64,000 nucleotides of DNA from positions 83,694 to 147,693 of the IMG/VR virus record IMGVR_UViG_3300026320_000001. The stretch is one strand, 5' to 3'. This document shows, in pieces, positions 43,305 to 51,880 of this stretch. The stretch comes from a virus. A model generated the notes under the pieces. That model worked only from the letters and a program-made list of their open reading frames with translations, was not told the DNA's origin and did no database searches. Each line of letters starts with the position of its first letter. Position 1 is the first letter of the stretch. A program made the position numbers and the translations under genes.

Positions 43305-43619
43305 TTATGAAACCATTATTGTATAATTTCTCGGTACAAGACCACCAGCATTTCCCGATGTATAAGTCCATGTTATATCAGGATAAATTTTTACATGCTC
43401 CCATTTTTGCCAATCATAAGGATATGTTGGATATGTTGGATATGTTGGATATGTTGGATAAACATATGGTCTATCAACATAAATAGTTTCTTTTTCTGGT
43501 TGAATGCCCAACAGATTAGTCAAAGCTTCTTGTAATTCTATTGCTTGTTCAACCGTCAATTCAGCTTCTTTATTTCCTATCTTTATTGTTATTTTAGATA
43601 TTTGTACATCTTTATTCAT
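43305..43619 (-). CDS. hypothetical protein with YPT repeats
   Basis: 104 residues. The N-terminal half is alpha/beta (KITIKIGNKEAELTVEQAIE, LTNLLG). The middle has VYPTYPTYPTYPTYPYDW, a proline-tyrosine tract made by tandem 9-bp repeats. The C-terminus is beta-type. It is probably a small surface or linker protein; no family recognised. It lies directly upstream (in transcription) of the holin-like gene. Confidence 0.5.
   Translation of the reverse strand: MNKDVQISKITIKIGNKEAELTVEQAIELQEALTNLLGIQPEKETIYVDRPYVYPTYPTYPTYPTYPYDWQKWEHVKIYPDITWTYTSGNAGGLVPRNYTIMVS
43420..43455 (-). repeat. 9-bp tandem repeat, four copies
   Basis: Four perfect copies of GGATATGTT (plus-strand sense) encode TYP units. 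Perfect identity suggests slippage-prone, recently expanded DNA. Confidence 0.9.
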
Positions 43620-43657
43620 TTTTAAATCTCCTTAATATTAATAAAAAACCAATTTTA

Positions 43658-43936
43658 TCAAGGTTTTATTTCTGTAGTTTGTTCTGAAACTTCTTCTATA
43701 CTTTCAGATTCTTCGTTTTCATCATTAAGCATATGATACATTCTATGGTCGAATTCTGCTTCGGCTGTTTCACTTGTAAGAGCAAGTGTTTCTAAAATAA
43801 CCATTCCGGCTTTTGCCATAAGTAAAGGGATATTGTCAGACATGAATCCTTGAGGCCATGATTCTTCGCCAAAATTTGCTTCACACCATGTTTCTAAAGT
43901 TTGAGCTAAATCTGATTCTAATTTTGGATGTAACAT
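43658..43936 (-). CDS. hypothetical protein, 92 aa
   Basis: An acidic helical protein (PKLESDLAQTLETWCEANFG, then VILETLALTSETAEAEFDHR) with a Glu/Ser-rich C-terminus. It starts directly at the end of the HU-like gene (1-base overlap), which suggests co-translation. Function unknown. Confidence 0.5.
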   Translation of the reverse strand: MLHPKLESDLAQTLETWCEANFGEESWPQGFMSDNIPLLMAKAGMVILETLALTSETAEAEFDHRMYHMLNDENEESESIEEVSEQTTEIKP

Positions 43937-44313
43937 TATTTATTCTCCATTTCTGAAATCGCAATATCATTTGCTTTACTTTTAATTTTTCTTTTTTCTG
44001 GACTTCTCAAAAGGTCACGTAAATTTTGACCCAATTGTACTACTGCACGTTTACCGGCAGGAAAATCTTGGTAAATTGTTTTTCCTTGTAAACGACTTTC
44101 TCTTGCATTTACACCTTTTCTAGCTGGTAAAATTTGTATATAAAGATGCATTAAGCCTCTAATATCTATATCAATTCCGTTTTCAATTGATTCGGCAAAT
44201 ATGTCTTCAAATGTTTTCAGAAATATTTTTGCATCATTGACTGTAAAGCTTCCTCGTTCGGCAAGCATTTGTATAAATTGGTCACGGTCAATAAAATTTG
44301 TATTTTTAGTCAT
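43936..44313 (-). CDS. HU/IHF-like DNA-binding protein
   Basis: 125 residues. The pattern GSFTVNDAKIFLKTFEDIFA, then ENGIDIDIRGLMHLYIQ and PARKGVNARES follows the HU/IHF fold (helices, then a beta saddle with the arm NxRxx region), with a C-terminal extension RDLLRSPEKRKIKSKAND. Bacteriophage HU-like proteins bend DNA and help replication or packaging. Good ribosome binding site (AGGAG). Confidence 0.75.
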   Translation of the reverse strand: MTKNTNFIDRDQFIQMLAERGSFTVNDAKIFLKTFEDIFAESIENGIDIDIRGLMHLYIQILPARKGVNARESRLQGKTIYQDFPAGKRAVVQLGQNLRDLLRSPEKRKIKSKANDIAISEMENK

Positions 44314-44349
44314 TTTTTACTCTTCTCCTACCAATATATAATGGGGTAC

Positions 44350-45132
44350 TTAACTTTCGCCATTTTTCACAAGTCTTTTTTTAGATTCGAGTTTAATTTT
44401 ATTTAAATATGTTTTATAACATTCTATACAAAAATCATGTTTTTTAGATTTTACTATTTCTTTTCCACATTCTACACAAAAATATTGTATAAAAGAAGTT
44501 ATATTGTTTATATCTGTAATCACCATAAAATGTTTTCCTTTATCATCGGCAAAATTCAGTTTAAAACTTTTATCACTAAAAAGATTTGTTTCGATAAACC
44601 CTCTAATACCATCTAATTCATATTTTATTCTATTAGATTCTTTTTCTGTAGGATGAGAAAATCCAGCAAAATATAATACAAAATTGAAATCCATATTTAA
44701 ATAATAAGCATGACTTTTTCTTTTTATTTCTTTTATTCTAGCCGTAGAAAATTTTTGAAGTCTAGCCAAAACTATCATGGTAAAAAGAATTCGATATAAT
44801 TTATGAGGTAATTTTTTTATTTTTTCTATTTCAGAAACATAAACTGGTATATTCATTGTTCCCGATTTTAATTTATACATTTTTGATTTTCTTATGGATT
44901 TATTTATCATGTTTTGATAAATAACAGGATTGAAATATTCATCCTCATTCTTACAAAAATCAATTATCATATTGTAAATAGTCTTATCTTTATGACCTTG
45001 CATATGAAAATATTTACTCAACAAACCTAATTCATAATTGTTTATTACATGACCAGTAAAGCCATATTTAATTATCTGGTTAGATTTACTTATTTCGTCC
45101 AGTATCGGGAGTCTCTTTGGCAATGGAATCAA
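44350..45132 (-). CDS. hypothetical protein with C-terminal zinc ribbon
   Basis: About 260 residues. It starts at a TTG near 45132, but the ribosome binding site AAGGAG is only 2 bases away, so the TTG 9 bases later may be used. It overlaps the methyltransferase gene end by 47 bases. The body is Lys/Ile-rich and helical with a possible nuclease- or transposase-like region (KLYRILFTMIVLARLQ). The C-terminus has CVECGKEI and CIECYKTY. I do not recognise a family. Confidence 0.5.
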   Translation of the reverse strand: MIPLPKRLPILDEISKSNQIIKYGFTGHVINNYELGLLSKYFHMQGHKDKTIYNMIIDFCKNEDEYFNPVIYQNMINKSIRKSKMYKLKSGTMNIPVYVSEIEKIKKLPHKLYRILFTMIVLARLQKFSTARIKEIKRKSHAYYLNMDFNFVLYFAGFSHPTEKESNRIKYELDGIRGFIETNLFSDKSFKLNFADDKGKHFMVITDINNITSFIQYFCVECGKEIVKSKKHDFCIECYKTYLNKIKLESKKRLVKNGES

Positions 45133-45805
45133 TTCTCCTTTTTGCTATCTTATATTTTATTTTATCATATTCAATACCAATAACATTTCTATTATTTTTT
45201 AATCCCCAAGAAATTGTTGTACCTGAACCAACAAATGGGTCAACTATTAAATCACCTTCATCGGTATATGGAAGTAAAATTCTATCCATAAGTTTTAAAG
45301 GTTTTTGCCATTCTACAAGTTTTCCGGTTTCAGGATTAGATATGCGTTCTTTGGCAACAGTGGTTAAACAAATATCGTCTATCCAAGCTGTTGCTTTTTT
45401 TGTTATTCTTCCCGAGGGATTCAATCTCTTAGAACCTGTGGTTGCTTTTGGGACTTGAATCCTGTCAGGATAAAATTTATAATTTGAACCTTTACAATAA
45501 ATGAGTATGTCATCATAGCATTGATGAAATTTATTAGATGGAGAACGCCCCCATTCGTTTTTCCATACAAGATGATTTAAAAATGTTGCGCCATTGATTT
45601 CATCTTCCATATAAACCCTGAATCTATGTTGACTATGAAAATCAGTCATGGCAATAAATATTCCGCCATCTTTTAACATGTCATAATAATGGTCTACCCA
45701 ATTAAAATCAAGGTTTTCATATATATAATCAGCAAAGATAATATCAACTGTTTTACTGTCTCTATTGAACTTCATATTGTCCATGTTCAAAAGTTTGTAA
45801 GTCAT
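45086..45805 (-). CDS. DNA adenine/cytosine-N4 methyltransferase with altered DPPY motif
   Basis: 239 residues of the permuted (beta-class) type: catalytic motif IV first, then the SAM-binding motif I. Motif I is VDPFVGSGTT (near 192-201), preceded by PYTDEGDLIVDP. Motif IV, normally DPPY, reads D26-Y-I-Y29 in FADYIYENL. KPLKLMDRIL before motif I is typical. Asp and Tyr of the four are kept but both prolines are replaced, so activity or specificity may be altered. It overlaps the RNA polymerase end by 44 bases. Confidence 0.75.
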   Translation of the reverse strand: MTYKLLNMDNMKFNRDSKTVDIIFADYIYENLDFNWVDHYYDMLKDGGIFIAMTDFHSQHRFRVYMEDEINGATFLNHLVWKNEWGRSPSNKFHQCYDDILIYCKGSNYKFYPDRIQVPKATTGSKRLNPSGRITKKATAWIDDICLTTVAKERISNPETGKLVEWQKPLKLMDRILLPYTDEGDLIVDPFVGSGTTISWGLKNNRNVIGIEYDKIKYKIAKRRIDSIAKETPDTGRNK

Positions 45806-48800
45806 TTATTCTAAATTCCTTTTCTGAGTAATTTTTATTGAGAAAATTTATTTTTCCCATATGGTCTAAAATTGGAACAATTATTTTTCTATTGGAATTT
45901 GAGAGCATATTATTTATAATGCCCTCCCCGAACAGGCTCCAACACATTTCACTTTGAGAATTGTTTTGATAACAAACTCGAACAGCAAGATTTGCTAGTT
46001 CATTTATATTAGAGGATATATTAAACAAGGCTTTATTTTTTATTGCCGCCGCCATTTGTTCAAAGTTTTCATAATCGCTGGTTTCATAAGTTTTTCTTTT
46101 AAAGGATTTATATTCTTTATATAATTCTTCCATTTTTTCCAGTTTTATTTTATTTAATGAAATGTTTTTATCAATATATATATTAAAATCAAAATTAAAA
46201 TCTTTTTTCAATGAAATTTTATATTCTTTTATCTGATTTGAAATATATTTATAAACTTTATCCATAATTCCATTTGAATTAATTAAAAATGGAATATATT
46301 TAACATATTTTTCATATATTTCTTGTTCTTTTTTATGTCTTTTTTTAGATAATAAAACATCTAATCCATATCCAAATTTAGATTGACAATAATTTTCATA
46401 AATTTTATTATATTTTTTATATTCATTCATCTTGTGAGGGTAAAGATAGGTCATCCAAAGAGGACGTTTATCAATAATAATTTTATTTTGAATATTTATC
46501 TGTTCTATCTCTTGTAATGTCATGGAAGATTTCAACTTAATCCATCTCCCCCATTCCGGTATTTTCTTGGTAATGATTCCTTTTTGTTTATCTATTTCAT
46601 TACCTTGTAGTTTACGACATATTTTTAATCTTTCCATAATCATTTTATATTCAATAGAATCTTTTTCAAATAATGAAAGCATTGAATATAATGTTGTGGA
46701 TTGATTTGTTATAAGTCCAATCTTTGAGCCAAAAGAATTGATGTCTGATAAAGCCAGATTATTATTTTCTATAATTCCTTTTGGTGCAGATTTTTTTTCA
46801 TATGATATTGGCAATCCATTGGATGTGCCTTGAATAAAAACATCATTATCTGTTGTGAATAAAATATCGAAATCAAACTTTTATACCCTCGGTTTCCCGA
46901 TATTTTTAAGGGGAATAGACTATATCTTTATCCAATTCAAAATTGGATATTTGGCATTTCCTAAGAATGAGTTTCACATTCAAAGTACGGTTTTCACCTA
47001 GTCGTTACATGTTCTATTTTCATAGCTTCACACGGTATTTACTTTATTGATTTATTTTATTTTTATTCTCTTTATTGGCAAAAGAAAATAAAAACCCTCT
47101 ATATAAAACTTTATTATTTATCATTGTTGATAGTCTATTTTGAACACTTTTAACCTTTTTAGCTCTCACAATTTTTTTCTCAATCAAAAATTCAGCACAA
47201 TGTTTTACAGTTAAAAATGTCTCAATAATTATATTATCTTTTATCATATCTACTGGTTTTGCCTTAGGATTATTTTCATAAGTTATGTTTCTATGATTCT
47301 CAACCCATTGATTGTATTTTTCTTCGCTCATTCTTTCTTTTGGTGAGACACCAAATTGAGAATTTTTATCACCAGTAACAGAAACACTTCTATTTTTCAA
47401 CCATTGTTCATATATTTCTGGAGTCATTCTTTCTTTTGGAGATACTCCGTACATTGGATTATTTTCACCTCTTAAAACTGGAAAAAATTTTCCACCCGGA
47501 GAAATATTGCATTGTGCTTGATTTATTTCTTTATATTTTTCAATATAATAGATTTCTCTTTCATAAGCAACATCTTCATCCAAATTATCTTCTAGGATTT
47601 TATAATCACAATCATATTTATTATAATATCTCATAAAATATATATTTCTTCTATTTAATCTTTTTGCTCTTCTTCCAGAACCTTTTCCTATGTAAAAAAC
47701 ATTATCTGTTTCTTTATTGAACCAAGCATAAACATAATGTTTATTCAAACCCATATCCTATCTGCCAATATTTAAAATCAATTTTAGTATTCCACCGTTA
47801 GCAGTATTTCTACCACACCTTATATTTATAAGTTAACCAAATTTTTTATTATACATTACTGTATAAGGAGACAGTGTTGTTCATCTCCATCACCATAAAG
47901 CATCATGTCAATACCATGAATATTGAAAACAATACCGCTTTTCAAATGACCATACCATTTATCAATTTCATTATTTCTAATTAGATTGAGAGTATTCATT
48001 TCACTTTTCCAAGTAAGAGGACTTCTGCCCGATGCAACTTTGAAAATATTTTGTTCTATCCAATAAGAAGAATAGTGTTCATGTTCTTCTAACAATCCTT
48101 TTACTGGTAAATTAAAAGCATGTTGACATAAAGCAAATGGGTCACTAATACAAACTTGATAATTACCATTTATCAGTAATCCACCAGTATATGATTCTCT
48201 TATTTTCTTATTTAGTGTTCTAGAAATATATTGTTTAATAAAATAATCTTTTGATGAATTTTTATTTATAAGTAATGCTTTTATATAATTATTATCAATT
48301 GATTTCCATTGAGTTTCATCAAATTTTTCTATAGATGTTCCCATTAAATAAAGAAGTGATTTTTCTGGAGACTCGAAACTTATTTCTTTAAAGTATTGAA
48401 TAGTGTCATTGCACAAATATTCAATATCTTTATTATCAATATCTAAAACTTGAATATATTGATAAGATGACCAGAAATTTTTCTTTTCTTCTTTTGGGGT
48501 TTGACGAGAGATTCCCCAAGAAAGATTATTTGATTCACAATTTGTTTTATAGTTTTCTAAATTAGAATAAGAACTCCATAGCTTAAATTGAGAAGCTGTA
48601 AGTATGCAATCTATATCGTTCACATTATGTAAATTACCCCATACATCAATTATATTTTCCACATTATATTCTTTTGCAAATCCATGAATATCAAAAGATA
48701 CACATTGACCCTTTAAAAATGAACCTCGAATACAAAAAGAATTTGGAATATAATCTAATTCCATTTCACTTGACCATATCTTGGAAAATTCTAATGATAT

Positions 48801-49505
48801 AATTCCCTGCCCATCAAATATATTTTGAACAATCGGAATATTCCTTTTTTCAACATGGTCTATTTTGTTTTCATCTTCATAAACAAAATCAACATTTCTA
48901 TTTTTTGTTATTTCATAATCTGGAACTACAACAAATCTAGGTGCTGTAACTTTATGTGTTGCACTGGCATATAAAGCAAAATATGAATTAAACTTATTAA
49001 TATTTAATTCAATATCTTTATTTCTTCCATTGTCAAATATGTTTATTAATTTTTTACAAATAGACTCTTCTGCGAAAATAGATGTGTTACGCCTCGCATG
49101 TCCAGCCCCCGTAAGTAGACGAATATACTTCTTATTATTTATAAATAATCCTTGTTTAATTATTTGTTTGTAATGTGCCACATTATTAAAATGAATAGAT
49201 ATAATATCAGGAACAAATAATATATCTTCTAATTCTTTATTTATTTCAAAGATTCTATTTCTATTTATTTTAGAATCTTTTTCTTTTTTTAATGTTCTTT
49301 TTTCTTGCAACAATTCATCAATATGATATTGTGAAAATTCTATATCGTTTATTCTTCGATAAGTTCTCAATAGTTCTGAATCAGCCAGTGAAATAATTTC
49401 ATTATTTTTCAACGCTTCTTCATATGAAATTTGTATTGTATAGTTTGAATTTTTCAAACGCTCTGATGTAAATTTCATGATGGAAAACTGTTGAAGTTTT
49501 TTCAT
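45762..49505 (-). CDS. YonO/RdRP-like single-chain RNA polymerase, gene split by a group I intron
   Basis: Exon 1 is 47883-49505 (541 codons), exon 2 is 45762-46877 (371 codons plus stop), giving 912 residues, close to the size known for SPbeta YonO. Signs of the two-barrel polymerase fold are IRGSFLKGQCVSFDIHGFAK, IIDVWGNLHN, TASQFKLWSSYSN and GRSPLTWKSEMNTLNLIRN. The catalytic loop after splicing reads Y-G-D-G-D541 then F-D543-F-D545-I, an Asp triad in D-x-D-x-D spacing. Exon 2 then has ILFTTDND, and CRKLQGNEIDKQKG (IDKxKG at about 636-641), typical of the family. It should transcribe phage genes independently of the host enzyme. Confidence 0.8.
46878..47882 (-). ncRNA. group I intron in the RNA polymerase gene, 1005 nt
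   Basis: Read on the minus strand. Exon 1 ends GGAGAT and pairs with GTCTCC 10-15 bases into the intron (P1), including the required U.G wobble at the 5' splice site. The final intron base is G (46878). The core downstream of the ORF has ACGACTAGGTG and ATATAGTCTATTCC (P7/P3) and helix AAATATCCAATTTTGAATTGGATAAA. These core motifs match those of the other intron. Removing it joins two in-frame exons at a codon boundary. Confidence 0.9.
47044..47754 (-). CDS. GIY-YIG homing endonuclease inside the group I intron
   Basis: 236 residues. The GIY-YIG core is YVYAWFNKETDNVFYIGKG with Arg in GRRAKRLNRR and the catalytic Glu in YEREIYYIEKY. Two NUMOD3-like repeats follow (GENNPMYGVSPKERM and GDKNSQFGVSPKERM). 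The C-terminus has helix-turn-helix-like DNA contact (HCAEFLIEKK). As an intron-encoded homing endonuclease it should cut intronless alleles of the polymerase gene and spread the intron. Confidence 0.92.
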   Translation of the reverse strand: MGLNKHYVYAWFNKETDNVFYIGKGSGRRAKRLNRRNIYFMRYYNKYDCDYKILEDNLDEDVAYEREIYYIEKYKEINQAQCNISPGGKFFPVLRGENNPMYGVSPKERMTPEIYEQWLKNRSVSVTGDKNSQFGVSPKERMSEEKYNQWVENHRNITYENNPKAKPVDMIKDNIIIETFLTVKHCAEFLIEKKIVRAKKVKSVQNRLSTMINNKVLYRGFLFSFANKENKNKINQ

Positions 49506-49510
49506 TATCT

Positions 49511-49699
49511 TTATTCATCAACTTCTTCGTCAACAAATTTTCTCTTGTCTTTCATTTTATTATAACTCATTTCATTCCAAATCACATTTCCATTTTTATC
49601 TTCTTTGTAATTTAAATTATTCCAATCTTCATAGCCAATTAAATCTTCATCTTCTTCATCAAAATCATCATCTATTTCATCAACATAATATTCATTCAT
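49511..49699 (-). CDS. hypothetical acidic protein, 62 aa
   Basis: Very acidic N-terminal half (YVDEIDDDFDEEDEDLIG) and a Lys-rich C-terminus. It ends 5 bases before the polymerase gene start, so it may be translated with it. Acidic small phage proteins often bind host proteins or mimic DNA; there is no proof here. Confidence 0.5.
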   Translation of the reverse strand: MNEYYVDEIDDDFDEEDEDLIGYEDWNNLNYKEDKNGNVIWNEMSYNKMKDKRKFVDEEVDE

Positions 49700-49710
49700 A
49701 TTAAAACCTC

Positions 49711-50136
49711 CTACCTTGCAAAGTCATAAATAAAGGGACAGTTATCAGATTTTCTTACTCCCCAATTAACAGGAGTAGGAATCCATAAATCATTCAAATT
49801 ATATTTTAGCATCATTTCAATTATTATCTCTCGTTCTCTATCGGTTCTTCTTCCACGTTTAAGTTCTTCCTTGATAACAGCAACCCACCCATTTTTACTA
49901 CTATCATAATTAACAATAACACCAAAATATTTTTTATCTTTTTTATTTATTTTTTTATATAATCGAATTTCTTGTCGTGATTGATTGCCTTCATCATTCA
50001 ATTTTACAATTATCTTTCCGTCTGTATAACAATGTCTTCCTGATTGAATGCCTCCCGTATGAGACATGTGTTTTGCTTTTTTGCCATTTATAAATACATT
50101 ATTAAAATCATCAACAATAATCTTTGGTTTTTTCAT
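49711..50136 (-). CDS. miniature kinase-like protein
   Basis: 141 residues. The order of elements fits a stripped-down protein-kinase-like fold: a GGIQSGRHCY loop, a beta-3 Lys in IIVKLND, a helix-C Glu in RQEIRLY, a hinge (GWVAVIKEEL), then TPVNWGVR with an Asn, and FIYDFAR in place of DFG. The gene at 51215-51649 shows the same pattern. Families of this size are known in phage genomes as kinase-like, but activity is uncertain. It overlaps the SLOG gene by 4 bases. Confidence 0.45.
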   Translation of the reverse strand: MKKPKIIVDDFNNVFINGKKAKHMSHTGGIQSGRHCYTDGKIIVKLNDEGNQSRQEIRLYKKINKKDKKYFGVIVNYDSSKNGWVAVIKEELKRGRRTDREREIIIEMMLKYNLNDLWIPTPVNWGVRKSDNCPFIYDFAR

Positions 50137-50609
50137 AATTTATCCATATTGTTTTTTATAATCTTATCAACCATTCCCATTTTTATAATGTGAACAAACA
50201 AAGGAACACTTCCTCTTTTTGCTATATCAATCATATCTTTAGTTCCTTTTGAATTGTTTTGCCAAAAAGCAATTAAAATTGGATTATCAAATCTTGCATA
50301 GTCGAACATTTTCATATTCCTATTTCTTCCGGCAAGAGCATTATAATCTCCAAAAAAATCATTATGCTTTACAAATACGGGAGGTTCAAAATTATGCCAA
50401 TCAGCTTCAAATATTTTTTTCTTCAACTGGTATTCATCGGCGAACTTATTCCCCAATTTATCTGTTCCATATGCACCACCGTGAATTATTTCAAAATCAT
50501 TTGGATTGATTTCTTTTTTATATTGTATCTCTGAAAATATATTCAATACATTTGTTTTGAAAATATGATAATTTTCAAACTCCCTAGAACCAGATATAAT
50601 AATTCTCAT
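50133..50609 (-). CDS. SLOG-family nucleotide-binding protein (DUF2493-type)
   Basis: 158 residues. IIISGSREFENYH at the start, EIIHGGAYGTDKLGNKFADE, IFEADWHNF, AGRNRNMKMFDYA, ILIAFWQNNSKGTKDMI and a late VPLFV are the ordered motifs of the YspA/DUF2493 SLOG superfamily. These Rossmann-like proteins bind nucleotides or nucleotide-derived signals and some cleave them. It sits in an operon with two kinase-like genes. A role in nucleotide signalling or in countering host defence is inference. Confidence 0.8.
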   Translation of the reverse strand: MRIIISGSREFENYHIFKTNVLNIFSEIQYKKEINPNDFEIIHGGAYGTDKLGNKFADEYQLKKKIFEADWHNFEPPVFVKHNDFFGDYNALAGRNRNMKMFDYARFDNPILIAFWQNNSKGTKDMIDIAKRGSVPLFVHIIKMGMVDKIIKNNMDKL

Positions 50610-50612
50610 ATT

Positions 50613-51206
50613 TTAATCCCATAAATCTAAATAATATTCTGAAAATTTTTGTAAACCTTTTTGTAATCTTTTATCAAGTTGTCTATGTTCTTCAATAGTC
50701 TTCCAACCATGTAATTCATCCATTTGTTTACGTGCTTTAAATCCATCAATCATTATGTCTAATTCTTGATTCCATAATTTGATTGCATCTTTTTCAATCT
50801 TCTTATCTTCATCATTATATGGAGAATTAAGCATATAATCTTTTGGAAAACAAAGTTGTGGAATTCCATGACCTGATTTTTTATATTCCGGTAAAACTTC
50901 CAACATAATATTTGCTAACCAATAATCAATTCCCCATATAACTCTATCATCCCATCCTCTAAAAACTCTCTGCCAAGCAAACTTGACTTCATAATAAGAA
51001 TCTGATATAATTCGTGATATAATCAATTGAGGTGCAGAATAGATAACATGATGAGCGCATGGAAAAGGCCACCACCAATCTCTTGTAATTTCATCAAACC
51101 AATAATGAACAGGATGGTCTTTTTTCCATTCTGCTTCCATATCATCAAACATTGTTCCTATAGAATTATAGTTTTTACTTATTTTAGATGTATCAAATTC
51201 TTCCAT
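50613..51206 (-). CDS. hypothetical phage protein, 197 aa
   Basis: Trp-rich N-terminal half (HYWFDEITRDWWWPFPCAHH) then FAWQRVFRGWDDRVIWGIDY and a C-terminal coiled stretch (EEHRQLDKRLQKGLQKFSEY). This corresponds to a family seen in many phages and unnamed as far as I know. No transmembrane segment. It lies between the SLOG gene and the second kinase-like gene. Confidence 0.55.
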   Translation of the reverse strand: MEEFDTSKISKNYNSIGTMFDDMEAEWKKDHPVHYWFDEITRDWWWPFPCAHHVIYSAPQLIISRIISDSYYEVKFAWQRVFRGWDDRVIWGIDYWLANIMLEVLPEYKKSGHGIPQLCFPKDYMLNSPYNDEDKKIEKDAIKLWNQELDIMIDGFKARKQMDELHGWKTIEEHRQLDKRLQKGLQKFSEYYLDLWD

Positions 51207-51214
51207 TTATTCTC

Positions 51215-51649
51215 CTAGACACCGTAATCCCAAATTTTTATATTATTGTTTATATCCAAACCAAAATTATCATCATTATAAGCACAATCACATAGAGAAT
51301 ACTTTCTTTCAATATTTCTTACTTGTTTATAATCTTTGTGATATAAAACATCTTTTTTACTTATATGTCTTGTAGCAATCATGCGTTGTGAAACCCAATA
51401 TATTTTTTTATTATCTTCTAATATATAACCATAATCCAGAGGTTCAACAAAATATTTTTTTTCTTCATCTTTCATCATATTCCACAATTGTATTTCTTGA
51501 TAAGATTGACCACATTCATCCCAATCCATTTTTATGATAATATCACCATATCTATATAAATCCCTGCTATATCCACAAGCAGGATAAAAACTATTTACCT
51601 TATCGTTATTTATGTAAATATACGCCCTACTGACTACACGAATTCTCAT
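51215..51649 (-). CDS. miniature kinase-like protein, second copy
   Basis: 144 residues. A beta-3 Lys in DIIIKMDW, a helix-C Glu in SYQEIQLWN, a hinge in YWVSQRM, then DDNFGLDINNNIKIWDYG, which fits the catalytic-loop Asn and DFG-like DYG of kinase folds. Same order as the gene at 49711-50136. A GAGGATTT ribosome binding site and the minus-strand promoter at 51678-51706 place it first in the leftward operon. Confidence 0.5.
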   Translation of the reverse strand: MRIRVVSRAYIYINNDKVNSFYPACGYSRDLYRYGDIIIKMDWDECGQSYQEIQLWNMMKDEEKKYFVEPLDYGYILEDNKKIYWVSQRMIATRHISKKDVLYHKDYKQVRNIERKYSLCDCAYNDDNFGLDINNNIKIWDYGV

Positions 51650-51677
51650 AGATAAATCCTCATATTTTTATTCAAAT

Positions 51678-51706
51678 ATTCTACCATAAAACCTTAAAAA
51701 TGTCAA
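51678..51706 (-). promoter_or_regulatory. leftward promoter of the SLOG/kinase operon
   Basis: -35 TTGACA (51701-51706), 17-base spacer ending ATGG, -10 TAGAAT (51678-51683), about 30 bases before the first ATG. Divergent from the promoter at 51717-51745 with only 10 bases between the -35 boxes. Confidence 0.85.
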
Positions 51707-51716
51707 GGGCTACATA

Positions 51717-51745
51717 TTGACAGAATATAGGAAATGTGGTAGAAT
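51717..51745 (+). promoter_or_regulatory. rightward promoter of the EDxHD nuclease-helicase operon
   Basis: -35 TTGACA (51717-51722), 17-base spacer ending GTGG, -10 TAGAAT (51740-51745). The predicted start, 51752, is the first base of the leader stem. Confidence 0.85.
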
Positions 51746-51751
51746 AAATTT

Positions 51752-51838
51752 GTTTAAAATTATAGAGATAGGTTCAATTTGGTTGCAACTAAATTGTTTC
51801 TGATAAATGTCCCTTTCCATTTCTCTATAATCTTAAAC
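51752..51838 (+). ncRNA. structured leader RNA of the second EDxHD nuclease gene
   Basis: A 17-bp outer stem, 51752-51768 with 51822-51838 (one mismatch), begins at the predicted first transcribed base. Inside are TAGGTT pairing with AACTA, a CAATTT/AAATTG hairpin, CTGA and TAAATGTCC. The order TAGGT, AACTA, CTGA, TAAATGTCC is shared with the leader at 30024-30086, which also precedes an EDxHD nuclease. The segment TCCCTTT could pair with AAAGGGA just before the ribosome binding site. Not a known RNA family as far as I can tell. Confidence 0.68.
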
Positions 51839-51880
51839 ATTATCATATAAATAAAAAAAGGGATTAATGAGAGGAGTGAA

